From positions 1 through 42,697 of the IMG/VR virus record IMGVR_UViG_3300021365_002616: DNA of 42,697 nt; one strand, given 5' to 3'. A model generated the notes under the pieces. The model was not told where the DNA came from and searched no databases. It saw nothing but the letters and a program-made list of their open reading frames with translations. The stretch comes from a virus. The position numbers and the translations under genes are program-made. Below are positions 1-9,258 of the stretch, piece after piece. Numbering within the stretch: the first letter of the stretch is position 1; each line of letters starts with the position of its first letter.

Positions 1-1458
1 TGATGGACCTGCAAAGATGTAGTTATCATTTAGGGCTACATCGTAATTGTTGTAAGTGTATGACAGGAAGTCCATAAAATTCATACTGTGAAGACCCACT
101 GAGCTATCTGGCCTTTCGGCTACCGAAGGCTTTGGAGCCGAAGGCTTCCCGTCTGTATACTCAAATGAATCTTTTGTTATGCAGTAATTGAAAGGCAAGC
201 GCTTCTTAGGTATTTCTGTAATTTCACCACTATCAATATCTTTTAAAATTTCAAGCATTCTAGATGAAAAATTTGTACTTTGAATTAATCTTCTGAATGT
301 TTGTTGGTTTTGGTTTGGTTCTATTTTATGTTCGTGCGGGATGCTAATAGAATGTCCGTAATCCGGCCAGGGGGCGCCGCGGCTAATAACTGTGTTGGTG
401 TGTCTATCAAATTTAATTTGAATATTAAAAAAGGTTGATAGTTTTTTCTCTATACCTTTTTCAACAAAAGGCTCTTCAGCCGACTTTCGCCTTAAATCAT
501 CTTTTACGTATGCAAAATAATGTTGATCAAAAACAATATTTTGCATACTGTTCAATGCAGCTTGTTGAAATTCGGAATTTTTGTTTGTTTCCGTAAAAAA
601 CTCACCAAAATATTGATCTTGGCCAAGGTCCTTCCAGTAATACCCAAGGGGAAAATGATAATTGTCAGTTTTGCGTCTATTGGGTGAGTAATTAATTTGT
701 TCGCGAGTCGCGGCTTCGTCGACAGTTATAGGGGAAAACCCCGGGAGTCCATCCTCCATGGCAGTTTCAGCATATGCTTTACGAAAATGTTCACTAACAA
801 CATAAAAATTTGGCATCAAAAGTTCAGATTCTAAATTATTAGACCAATCTTGATATTTTTGCACTTTATCGCTGTAATCATAATAGTTTGAAAAAATATT
901 AGTCCTTGTAAAGTAATACGGCATATCGATCCCCAAAGACTCATATGCCTGCTGTTCTAGATAATCAGCAGGAACCGTAAGCAAGAATGTTGAATCGTAG
1001 TGAATATTTTGTGAATTTAATCTCTTTGGTAGTGTTTGGCCAGCATATTGGCCGCCAAATAAAAATTGTTTCCAATGATAATCGCCTTTAACTGATTTAT
1101 TGTTTTTATCCGCATACAATCTTATTGGTATTTTAAGATTTGGGATGTCTACATTTTTGTCAATTACTTGTATTCTGGCTGGATTTATTTCCGCATATTG
1201 TATTAACTCACAATCATCGGGAGTAATTCTGTGAATTTCTGTTCCAACTAAATTTTCAACTTTTTGCACGGTATACTCGTTTAGCGCAATTGACTTATCT
1301 CCAGAACTAGGAATTGTTGAATAGTAATAAAATGAGCCAAATATTCTTCTCAATAAGTCCGCGCCTGTATTAAGGTTATTAATATCACAAATAGTATCTG
1401 TGGGAATTAGGTATAAAGAATTTTTTAGGCTGCTTGGGCCGCTATAGTATTTAGGCAT
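1..1458 (-). CDS. Unrecognised structural-type protein, C-terminus cut by window edge
   Basis: I translated this frame by hand: it starts at ATG 1458..1456 and stays open for 486 codons to base 1, so the C-terminus lies outside the window. The start overlaps the stop of the preceding gene by one base (TAATG), which implies translational coupling. The protein begins MPKYYSGPSSLKNSLYLIP and is rich in Tyr, Asn, Asp and Phe, with no signal peptide or membrane segment. I recognise no enzyme motif. As the last visible member of the baseplate/tail block, and given its composition, it is probably a virion component such as a peripheral baseplate, tail fibre or adhesin protein. That role is inferred from position only; the existence of the gene is well supported. 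Confidence 0.85.
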   Translation of the reverse strand, partial: MPKYYSGPSSLKNSLYLIPTDTICDINNLNTGADLLRRIFGSFYYYSTIPSSGDKSIALNEYTVQKVENLVGTEIHRITPDDCELIQYAEINPARIQVIDKNVDIPNLKIPIRLYADKNNKSVKGDYHWKQFLFGGQYAGQTLPKRLNSQNIHYDSTFLLTVPADYLEQQAYESLGIDMPYYFTRTNIFSNYYDYSDKVQKYQDWSNNLESELLMPNFYVVSEHFRKAYAETAMEDGLPGFSPITVDEAATREQINYSPNRRKTDNYHFPLGYYWKDLGQDQYFGEFFTETNKNSEFQQAALNSMQNIVFDQHYFAYVKDDLRRKSAEEPFVEKGIEKKLSTFFNIQIKFDRHTNTVISRGAPWPDYGHSISIPHEHKIEPNQNQQTFRRLIQSTNFSSRMLEILKDIDSGEITEIPKKRLPFNYCITKDSFEYTDGKPSAPKPSVAERPDSSVGLHSMNFMDFLSYTYNNYDVALNDNYIFAGPS

Positions 1459-2579
1459 TAGTAAGAACCTCCTCCTCCACCGCCACCGCCGGGCATGCTA
1501 ATAGTTGTGCTGGGCGAGGGGGTAGTTGTATTCGGAGAAGTTGACTCACTGCTAAGCTGTGCGAAAGTTGTATAATTTTCACGTAATGCTCGGGGCGAAG
1601 CTTGTCTTCTGGTGGTGGATCCTTTTGGAGCTTCGGAAGTTGTTGACAATAATTCGTTAATTCCTGTTACTATACTCGCGACATACTCTTCGCTATTTGT
1701 CTGTATTTGAGCGGGTGTTTTGAATGTGCTTTTTAAAGATTGTCTAACATAGTCATACCCACTGTCATAATGATGGTTAATGGTGTTGTTATATAATTCC
1801 ACGTCGCCGGCGGTTCCCCCTTCAACAGGGTAGGGTACACCGTGGTTTGGATAACTGCCCTGGGCTTGCTGAACGGCAGTCATCTCTGTCGGGGAGGGCC
1901 AGAGTCCGTCTTCATCTGTCAGAAAAGGAGTGTCTCCGCGAACTTTGATGATTTTCGTTGAATATAATACTTGCGTAATCGAAAGCTGGGTTCTACGATC
2001 GGTGAAGTTAAGCAGCTCACGCTCAGTTACTCCTAATGCATAACGTATATCAGCGTAGAACACATCGAAAGGGGCAGCTGCCCACTCGGTTTCATAAAAT
2101 TGGATCGCATCACGGCCGGGGCTTTGGTCACTTGAATTTTTATAGTACCACGCGTCGGATATTTGACCGGTTTGATATACTTGGAGGTAATTATCAGAAG
2201 CGCCGGGAAGGCCATTTTCGTAAGCCCACACCCGGGTCATTATGGTGGACAAAAAGCCTTCGTCCCATGCAAAAAAACCACTTCTGTCTGTCGCACTAGA
2301 AAGATTTGGCGGTTCTGTTATAACACTTTTTATACAATATATAAGATAATCGGCGCCAATGTCTCGAATTTCGGTTGCATATGCAGGTTCACGCCCTCTA
2401 TCGAACGAAAGTAAAGTTGGCAAGGATAGAGGTGTGGCACGAAAATTAATCGGGGTGCGGATGGCAATATTCTCTTCAAGAAAAATATCGTAGGAGGGAA
2501 AAGGCTCGCCGGCATTGTATCTTGTAAACACATTAACTACTTGCGCGTGCGAAGTCGAAATTTCTGGGGAAAAGCTCAT
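1458..2579 (-). CDS. Unrecognised structural-type protein with polyglycine C-terminus
   Basis: This 373-residue protein has no catalytic motif, signal peptide or membrane segment that I can see. Residues 1-300 look globular and aromatic-rich. Residues about 315-360 are low complexity, rich in Ser, Thr and Pro, and the chain ends in SMPGGGGGGGGSY with eight consecutive glycines encoded by a GGN-repeat tract. Its start overlaps the upstream stop by four bases (ATGA). An AGGA sits about ten bases before the start. Its position in the tail block suggests a virion protein. Polyglycine runs occur in some phage adhesins, such as the polyglycine II sandwich of S16 gp38, but a single terminal run is not enough to assign that function. 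A flexible linker or assembly tail is equally possible. Confidence 0.85.
   Translation of the reverse strand: MSFSPEISTSHAQVVNVFTRYNAGEPFPSYDIFLEENIAIRTPINFRATPLSLPTLLSFDRGREPAYATEIRDIGADYLIYCIKSVITEPPNLSSATDRSGFFAWDEGFLSTIMTRVWAYENGLPGASDNYLQVYQTGQISDAWYYKNSSDQSPGRDAIQFYETEWAAAPFDVFYADIRYALGVTERELLNFTDRRTQLSITQVLYSTKIIKVRGDTPFLTDEDGLWPSPTEMTAVQQAQGSYPNHGVPYPVEGGTAGDVELYNNTINHHYDSGYDYVRQSLKSTFKTPAQIQTNSEEYVASIVTGINELLSTTSEAPKGSTTRRQASPRALRENYTTFAQLSSESTSPNTTTPSPSTTISMPGGGGGGGGSY
1468..1495 (-). repeat. GGN trinucleotide tract encoding eight glycines
   Basis: The coding strand runs GGC GGT GGC GGT GGA GGA GGA GGT immediately before Ser-Tyr-stop of the 373-residue protein. Codons alternate (GGC/GGT, then GGA), so this is a degenerate microsatellite rather than a pure repeat. 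Such tracts can change length by slippage in whole codons, which would vary the tail without a frameshift. Variation is an inference. Confidence 0.6.
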
Positions 2580-3190
2580 CTTTTGATGTTCCTTTTATTT
2601 GTTTTGGATAGCATTTTATTATGTGATTTTTTCACACTTTGAGTCATTTTTGCAGCAAGTTTTACTTTGGCACGAGATTTTTGTGATCTTAACTTTTCTT
2701 TTTTATTTATGTTTTTAATGGCTTGACTTCTTTCTTGGTCTAAATCATAAAATGAATCATTTTGATCTTTAAACTTATCCCCTGCGCGTTCTTTTACCGG
2801 CGTCAACGTACTTAAATCCGGATCAACTATTTTTGAATTTTTGATAGTTTCATCTTTATTGGTTGAACCTACGAGAGAAAAATCTTTTAAGCTGCCGGCA
2901 AGACCGGGAGAAAGCTCTTCTGTCTCAACAATAGCGAACCCTATAGCGTTTAAGGTTCCTTCACATTTATCAACAAGATCTAAGCCAATATTATTTAGTG
3001 TCATATATCCTTCATTTTTAAGTTCGTTCGCAGCTTCTATCGTAACTGAATTTGGATTGGAAAATAGTGTTACGGGCCCAGATTTCGAAATTAGTTTAAG
3101 CTTTTGATAGCCAGTGTTATCACCGCCGCGGCGGGAGCCTCCGGAATCTGTTTGTGATGGGGTGTTATTTGTTCTTGAATAGTCAGACAT
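2576..3190 (-). CDS. Small unrecognised protein with strongly basic C-terminus
   Basis: This 204-residue protein has a polar N-terminal third rich in Ser, Gly and Asn. A middle part (about residues 30-110) could be a small alpha/beta fold. The lysine- and arginine-rich C-terminal tail (about residues 150-204) contains clusters such as KKEKLRSQKSRAK and ends TNKRNIKR. No membrane segment or known motif is visible. It is the first gene after the largest gap in the window (3191-3286) and its ATG lacks a clear Shine-Dalgarno sequence. Its stop overlaps the next start (ATGA). A basic tail could bind nucleic acid or an acidic partner in the virion, or act as an assembly chaperone. These are guesses, and no family was recognised. 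Confidence 0.75.
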   Translation of the reverse strand: MSDYSRTNNTPSQTDSGGSRRGGDNTGYQKLKLISKSGPVTLFSNPNSVTIEAANELKNEGYMTLNNIGLDLVDKCEGTLNAIGFAIVETEELSPGLAGSLKDFSLVGSTNKDETIKNSKIVDPDLSTLTPVKERAGDKFKDQNDSFYDLDQERSQAIKNINKKEKLRSQKSRAKVKLAAKMTQSVKKSHNKMLSKTNKRNIKR

Positions 3191-3286
3191 TTGTTGTACG
3201 CTAAAATAATTATTTAATAAATTAAAATTTATTCCTTTTTAAAATTAATAGTTATAAGGAATTACCCTAATAACCTTTATTCGATT
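3191..3286 (-). promoter_or_regulatory. Largest intergenic gap, AT-rich; possible late promoter
   Basis: These 96 bp separate the 1387- and 204-residue genes and contain no ORF or RNA gene that I can see. On the minus strand the region is very AT-rich. It holds TTTAAT-TT-ATTAAA, a 6-bp inverted repeat, and an ATTAAATA about 15-20 bases before the next ATG, which differs from the T4 late consensus TATAAATA at two positions. A weak AAGG/CCTT hairpin lies nearer the upstream stop without a T-tract. In a region where nearly all other genes overlap, a gap like this is the natural place for a promoter. The exact element is not certain. Confidence 0.3.
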
Positions 3287-6200
3287 TCAACTGATTTCAC
3301 TTAATAAACTTGTTATTTCAATTGTAGAAAAATCATGTTCCAATTTGGAGCTTCCGAGAGTACCAGTCAGAGGTCCGTAAGGATCATCAGGGTTCATAAA
3401 ATCAGATAAACCATATGACTCTAATATTCCCAAAGCAGTCTCTGTGTCGCCTGAGAGCGCGGACGAGGCAACATTAGATAAGATTCTTCTTAATTCATGA
3501 GTAGTCCAGTAAGAGCGGCTCATTAAGTGGTTACGCAGATCAAATACAAAATCTTCATCCGTGCCGGCACTAGAATAATAACTAAAAAAGTTATTAAAGT
3601 GTCGATATTCCGCGCTATAGAATTTTACGCTGGTATATCCTGCCACTTCCTCTGGGCCTGGCGTACTAAAAGCACGCCAATGAGCTATTCGAAGTCGCTC
3701 TAAAACTGCCAAGCATCTTATAACAGTTCGGTATGACCTTCGTTTAGCTATTTGATCGTTGGCGTCGCTAGAGTCGGTTCCAGAGATGACTTCGGGTATA
3801 CCGGGCCTCAGTCTACCAAATTGTCGGGCTGGGTCAGATATGTTGGCGTTGTGAGGAAATCCATCGACATCTACATCAATTGTAGTATATTTCATTATCT
3901 TATTTAGCCAATACGCCGCCATGGTCGGTGCAGCAGCCTCAAATGCATCTTCGGTTACATCTCCTTCAGGTTTAACACCAAAAAAGGCTTTACTTTTTAG
4001 TTGTCCTACAATAACATCCCTGAATTCACCTAATGTTTCTGACTCGCCAAAGAAGCCGAGGCCGGTGGAGGTCGCATATGAGTCTAAATGGTAATAACTC
4101 AGCATCATCCTTGCACCGGGTCCGCCCGGGCCCGTAGAGGGGAAATACACGAGTTCAACTACTTTTGCTGCGTTTGATACAGTCTCATATGCGCTCACAC
4201 CCTCTCGGCTGTCGGTGCTTGACAAGAAATCAGATATACTTTCATAGGCGCCGTACCAATCCGGATAAAGTTCCCCTCCAATGACTCCGGCGCCGGTGAC
4301 GGAATCCCGGACTAGGGCGTCCTCGGAGTAGGAGCCGGCTTCGGCGATCGACAGGCCGCCCAGGGGGCCAAAGTCGTGATCTGCAGTGAAATTGATTGCT
4401 TCTATTGTTCCTATTGGGATTGTAAATTCTGGAAGTGCATTGTAGCTAAGGTCTACCGAGGTGTCTTCCAAAATTATATCATCTGGAGTGACATCGCCGG
4501 AAATTGGTTCCCAAATTGGCTTTTCGTTGTAAAATTGTAATTTTCTTTTTCCGATGTCTTCACCATCATCGGATGGAAATACTTCCTTCATCCTATTAAA
4601 TGGAGTTGCGATACCGGTACCAACGCCCACTCCGCTGCTGGTCTCAAGATCATTAATTACTATGTAATCAATTACTGCTTTAAATTGATCAGCAAAAGCG
4701 GTTAGTTGAAATAAGTTACCAGTTCTGGGGCTAATTTTTATTACAGTTTCTTGGACTTTCTCGTTAAAAACATCCGTGTCGATTTCGGTACCTGTAACTC
4801 CAAACAACAACTCACCTAAAGCATTTGCCAGGTATGCCGCTGTGACCCATATATCACTATCTGGGAATATTTCTTCTATCTGATCAATAAAGAATTGATT
4901 GAACTCATTTGTTATATTGTTAAAACTGCATATATCATTGGCATATCCATAGTATTCAGAAAAAGAATTATATACATCTACTATATAAGATACAAAATTG
5001 TCATAAGACAGCTGTGTTTGATCTTCAACCTCAATAGTTATAGAATAACAAGTTTTCCTTTCTCCTAAGTTGTTTGATGTCTCAATTAGGGTACTGCGTT
5101 CTTCATCATCGACTTCAATAGTGTTATAATAAGCGACATCATCATCCATAACATCGAAAAAGCTGAAGCACATTAGCCTATATCCATCATAGACACGCAG
5201 ATAACGACGGTCGGTACCTTCAAGAAACTCAAAGTCAAGCTTTTTATTTTCGACTACATCATCTAAATTATTAACATTGGTGAGTCGGGCGCTTTCTGTT
5301 CTTGCGAGATCCCAATTAACAAACTTTAAGGTCGAGGCCTTCGATGAGCCGCCAATAAAAAACCCCGGCCGTAAATATTTACTTCTTTCAGCGTAAATTT
5401 CCGCTTCTGAGCCGGCTTCCCCCGAGTCCTTGCCTCCAAGATATTTGAATTTATTTATAGAATTCTTTGGATAATCCACATATTCAAGTTCGGGTGCTGG
5501 GTCTGTGTGCATCACCGATGGGGTTACCATTGATAGCTCCAGTTTAGTTCTAAGAAACTTATCATGAAATGAAGCTATGTCAGTCGCATCTAAGCGTAAT
5601 TCATTTCTAGACAATTCAACTTTGGTAACAAAGAAATTCTCATATGGGATATTAATTCTAAAAAGCTTTTGTAATTTTTCAAGATCAAAAACGTGAGCTA
5701 TCATCGACTGGGTTCTAAGTGCTTTCTCATAATCAAATAAGAAGGTTCCGTGGTTATACACTAGTGCATCTCCGGATCTAAGATCAACATAACTGTCAGC
5801 ACCGGTGGCGGGGCCGTTCAGCGTTGGGTTTAGTAATTCAGATCTCGTCCTTCCGTAAGAATGTGTGTACCTTCCTGTGCTTACGGAGCTTCTGTCGGAA
5901 GTATCAAACTCAAAAGCCAATTCTTCGTGAGCCATATAGCGAGCTTGCACTGTTGTAAAGCCCTCGGACACATACTTAGCCTGTAACTCATCTAGTAATC
6001 TATCCAATGTTTCGCTTTCATCAGCAAAACCTTCTCTAAACGTGCCGGCACCATCGCTGGATATCCCATACAAATCTGCTAGTTGTTCGTCTGTATAAGA
6101 AGTTATAGAATCGGTCATAAAAGCCTTGCGTGCTAATTGCATCCATTTATTAGGAATATAGCAAGCTGATGGGCTTGTATACGGCACGCCGCGGACAACA

Positions 6201-7450
6201 TCTGCAGCACGGATACCCGAGGTAGGTTCCGGACTAAGAAGGCCTGACGGGTCTGGGGGAGTATATATTCCAGTGTAGAAGCCATACCTATTGTCTACGA
6301 CTAAGCTATCATAAAGCAGACGAGTGTCTAAGGCATCTTGGTCTTGTACTGATTGAAGTATTTCAGCGAATGCAACTACAAACTCGGCATAAAATGTTCC
6401 CGACAAACTGGTTGGTGATTTATCAGGGTATGTCGCGCGATAATTAGAAAGTTGAGTCAATACGCCTGTTTTGTTACTCGAAGCATTTATAATAGCTTCT
6501 AAATTTTTAATGTTTGTATCTAGACTTGTGTCAGCTTCACGCGAAGCGTTGTGCATTTCTATTAAAGCTTCAATATCTGTTTTGATATTATCAAAAGAAT
6601 AGTTGTCAGTAGTGTAAAATTTGCCGTTAGTGGATTGTAAAACTTCGTCGAAGTACGGTGTACCATCAGGTCTAACATAAGCTTGGAAAAACTTTGTTGC
6701 TATTCTGTTTTTGTCTAAAACATGATAATATGATATATCACTAAAGTAAGAGTTAGAACTCAATTTTTCTAAGATGTGCGAAAGGTGCGCGGCGTCCGAA
6801 GAAGTAGTGTAGTCTAATTCACTGAATCTTTCGCTAAACAGTCCGTCATCTGTGCGTTCTGAAGGTGGGCCGGTGAATGGGCCAGACGCTTCAATTCCTG
6901 TGTAGGTGAAAAACATCAAATTTTCTATTTCGTGAAGATTGGGTATTTCAAATTCACCAAAGGCATCGGTGTTCATTTTTACTTTTATGTTATTAATTTG
7001 TACGATTTCGTTGCCGGCGTCGTCAAAATTGGGGCCGACGTGTAAAATAGATTCATAAATATTGTCCGCGGATACAAGATCCATTAACGATATTTTTATG
7101 TAGCGGTTCTTTGGGTATTGATCAGGTGTTCGGTACATCCCGTATACGTGCCAAAACTCTAGAGATAATTCATTTTTATTTAAATGGTCCTTGATCCAAG
7201 GCTCGTAAGTCAAATACGCATATAGGTAAATATTACTTAAATGTCGCTCAACAAACTCTCTTGCCGTGCCTGATTGCATATAATCTGGTTTAGTGAGTTT
7301 TATTGTTAAAGTGGCCACTATTTCTGTGTGGGGGGTGCCAGCAGGATCCAGCGAGTCCAAGTAATTTAGAGTAATTCTGTCAACAAAAACATTAGGCATT
7401 TTAGTACCAAATTGTTCTTTAGTTATACCTGCTACATTAATACTAGACAT
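3287..7450 (-). CDS. Giant unrecognised structural protein (1387 aa)
   Basis: A 1387-residue open frame begins at ATG 7450, overlapping the upstream stop by one base (TAATG). An AGGA lies about seven bases before it. No signal peptide, membrane segment or enzyme motif is visible. The composition (many Tyr, Asp, Ser, Thr, Asn, few Cys) is typical of phage tail or baseplate proteins. The N-terminus (about residues 15-60) looks like a beta-rich start, residues about 290-345 contain heptad-like helices, and residues about 1020-1070 are encoded by an unusually GC-rich DNA patch (4255-4380). It lies downstream of gp25, gp6 and the gp7-like gene, where T4 encodes peripheral wedge and pin proteins (gp8 to gp12). 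It may therefore be a peripheral baseplate or fibre-attachment protein. No homologue was recognised. Confidence 0.88.
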   Translation of the reverse strand: MSSINVAGITKEQFGTKMPNVFVDRITLNYLDSLDPAGTPHTEIVATLTIKLTKPDYMQSGTAREFVERHLSNIYLYAYLTYEPWIKDHLNKNELSLEFWHVYGMYRTPDQYPKNRYIKISLMDLVSADNIYESILHVGPNFDDAGNEIVQINNIKVKMNTDAFGEFEIPNLHEIENLMFFTYTGIEASGPFTGPPSERTDDGLFSERFSELDYTTSSDAAHLSHILEKLSSNSYFSDISYYHVLDKNRIATKFFQAYVRPDGTPYFDEVLQSTNGKFYTTDNYSFDNIKTDIEALIEMHNASREADTSLDTNIKNLEAIINASSNKTGVLTQLSNYRATYPDKSPTSLSGTFYAEFVVAFAEILQSVQDQDALDTRLLYDSLVVDNRYGFYTGIYTPPDPSGLLSPEPTSGIRAADVVRGVPYTSPSACYIPNKWMQLARKAFMTDSITSYTDEQLADLYGISSDGAGTFREGFADESETLDRLLDELQAKYVSEGFTTVQARYMAHEELAFEFDTSDRSSVSTGRYTHSYGRTRSELLNPTLNGPATGADSYVDLRSGDALVYNHGTFLFDYEKALRTQSMIAHVFDLEKLQKLFRINIPYENFFVTKVELSRNELRLDATDIASFHDKFLRTKLELSMVTPSVMHTDPAPELEYVDYPKNSINKFKYLGGKDSGEAGSEAEIYAERSKYLRPGFFIGGSSKASTLKFVNWDLARTESARLTNVNNLDDVVENKKLDFEFLEGTDRRYLRVYDGYRLMCFSFFDVMDDDVAYYNTIEVDDEERSTLIETSNNLGERKTCYSITIEVEDQTQLSYDNFVSYIVDVYNSFSEYYGYANDICSFNNITNEFNQFFIDQIEEIFPDSDIWVTAAYLANALGELLFGVTGTEIDTDVFNEKVQETVIKISPRTGNLFQLTAFADQFKAVIDYIVINDLETSSGVGVGTGIATPFNRMKEVFPSDDGEDIGKRKLQFYNEKPIWEPISGDVTPDDIILEDTSVDLSYNALPEFTIPIGTIEAINFTADHDFGPLGGLSIAEAGSYSEDALVRDSVTGAGVIGGELYPDWYGAYESISDFLSSTDSREGVSAYETVSNAAKVVELVYFPSTGPGGPGARMMLSYYHLDSYATSTGLGFFGESETLGEFRDVIVGQLKSKAFFGVKPEGDVTEDAFEAAAPTMAAYWLNKIMKYTTIDVDVDGFPHNANISDPARQFGRLRPGIPEVISGTDSSDANDQIAKRRSYRTVIRCLAVLERLRIAHWRAFSTPGPEEVAGYTSVKFYSAEYRHFNNFFSYYSSAGTDEDFVFDLRNHLMSRSYWTTHELRRILSNVASSALSGDTETALGILESYGLSDFMNPDDPYGPLTGTLGSSKLEHDFSTIEITSLLSEIS

Positions 7451-9258
7451 TATTCATCCTCGCATATATCAGTTTCTGGCAACAATGCCCCAAGGTCAGA
7501 TGAGCCCGGGATTGGCGGGTTGCAGACCTCTGGGCTTGTTGCTGAACCGTATATATCATAATAAACTCTTTTTAAATCCTCTTCAGCACAGTCAAAATCG
7601 ATGTCGATATAATATGAATCTCTATTGAATGTGCTAGCACAACTACAAGCAATTTTACCACTTACATCGCTATCTGTTAAGACATTAAAGTAATATTCAA
7701 CGGAATCTTCGGTTATATTTGGGTTTTTAACTTCTTGTTCTGTCGATGCAATCATTAGACCATCTACAATCTGCTCTATTGAATCGACAAAGTATTTTCT
7801 TTTTAGTTCTACACCACTGGCAATATAGCCACCTGAGAACCCAGTGGGATTGATTCTTGCTTCAGCAGCGGTGCTGGTGATTGTCTTATTAACATCAACA
7901 GCGCGACTAGTTATCTGATTTGTTAGCCTGATTTGGAAAGCTCCCCCTGAAAAAGCGTGCGCAGCTACATCACCAATTTGACTTTCATCGATGCTAATTT
8001 GCAGTTCATGCGTCCCAGTGTAACACCCTACACCGTAAGTAGCTCTACAGCGGCCTTTAGCGATATCGCCAGCATCTGATTTGTTATAGTCAGAGGGATA
8101 TCCTCTAGTGGTTGAACCATCGTCTTGATTTAGGGCAGACAACAGGTTAAGAATGGTTCCTTTTCTGTTAGCACTGGAGCCACCTAGAAAATAATTGTTT
8201 GATACTACTATGCCAATATTACCAGCAGAGGGCGCCGAAACTGGATCTGTGTTGTCAATAAACTGAAATGTCTGGGACCGTACGCCATCATTAATAGTGA
8301 TTGTATCGCCTACTGCTATAGGCGAAGCCCCTACATCTAAAGTAGCGCTGGCTTTAGTAACTATACCAGTATCTTCAATTATTTCAAAAACTTCAATATC
8401 AAAGTTTTCGGTAAGCAACTGTGTGTTGACTTCTTCGGCATACACCATTACATCATTTTTTATTAATTTAATTGTTGAGCCATCTAAGAATGGTGAAGTC
8501 TCACTAATAAAATCTGAAGGCGATTCTTCTGTAAGGAACTCAGAAGGTTTACTAATCTCCAAGGTGTAGTTTGCTTTTATATCAACTTGGGGAATGTTAA
8601 ATTCTACTACTTCATTATCAAATTCTGCTGATGTGTTATTGTATCTTGTAATGTCTTTAGTTTCCACATTGGTGATTTCACCTTGGCAAGTCAAAAGTTT
8701 CCAAGCTGGCGCATGTTGCGTGTTTTTTCCTTCAAATGCAGCATCACCGATTGCAGATTCAAACGACAAAACATTTGGTTTTGGTACGAATTTTTTTGGT
8801 ACGATGTCTAGGTCGAACAGAGAAGTTGAATCACGAACGTACTTATATCCAGCGCTGCTGAAAACATAATCGGTGAAAATTCCTTCGGCTGAGTCATATC
8901 CCATATATGAACCCAGTACTGGGACGAGGGGCTCAAGTTCGCCGGCCGTTATTACAACACCATCGGGTCTTATAACAGCTTCATCGTAAGTTTCTCCCAC
9001 CCATTCGCTTTCTGGGACTGTATTTTCAGCTTCCTCAAACAGCAAAATGCCTTCGATAAATTGTGTTTCAGTTTTTATTCTTTCATGAATTTTGGTTTGT
9101 ACTTCAGTAAATCCGGCATACTCGCTGTCATAAGTGATACCAGTGTCGAAGAAAGCATAATATGCCGGCTTCAACTGCCCCACAGAAAGACGGTGCTTGC
9201 CATAAGGTGTTAATTGAAAATCTATAACTTGTTCTTTTTTATCTAAAAATTTAGCCAT
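7450..9258 (-). CDS. Virion structural protein candidate, Cys-bearing C-terminus (602 aa)
   Basis: This protein opens with MAKFLDKKEQVIDFQLTPYG, followed by a segment about a 'YAFFDTGITYD' stretch and a helix (about residues 55-75). From memory, similar N-termini occur in marine myophage structural proteins, but I could not search for them. Residues about 310-470 form a glycine/serine-rich insert that looks like a beta-sandwich, with GDTITINDGVRSQTFQF near its start. Cysteines are scarce in the first half but appear in the insert and near the C-terminus (CSC, FDC, VCNPP, ICEDE), an uneven distribution. Start and stop both use TAATG overlaps with neighbours. It probably sits in the baseplate or tail next to the giant gp7-like protein. 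The exact role is unknown. Confidence 0.85.
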   Translation of the reverse strand: MAKFLDKKEQVIDFQLTPYGKHRLSVGQLKPAYYAFFDTGITYDSEYAGFTEVQTKIHERIKTETQFIEGILLFEEAENTVPESEWVGETYDEAVIRPDGVVITAGELEPLVPVLGSYMGYDSAEGIFTDYVFSSAGYKYVRDSTSLFDLDIVPKKFVPKPNVLSFESAIGDAAFEGKNTQHAPAWKLLTCQGEITNVETKDITRYNNTSAEFDNEVVEFNIPQVDIKANYTLEISKPSEFLTEESPSDFISETSPFLDGSTIKLIKNDVMVYAEEVNTQLLTENFDIEVFEIIEDTGIVTKASATLDVGASPIAVGDTITINDGVRSQTFQFIDNTDPVSAPSAGNIGIVVSNNYFLGGSSANRKGTILNLLSALNQDDGSTTRGYPSDYNKSDAGDIAKGRCRATYGVGCYTGTHELQISIDESQIGDVAAHAFSGGAFQIRLTNQITSRAVDVNKTITSTAAEARINPTGFSGGYIASGVELKRKYFVDSIEQIVDGLMIASTEQEVKNPNITEDSVEYYFNVLTDSDVSGKIACSCASTFNRDSYYIDIDFDCAEEDLKRVYYDIYGSATSPEVCNPPIPGSSDLGALLPETDICEDE

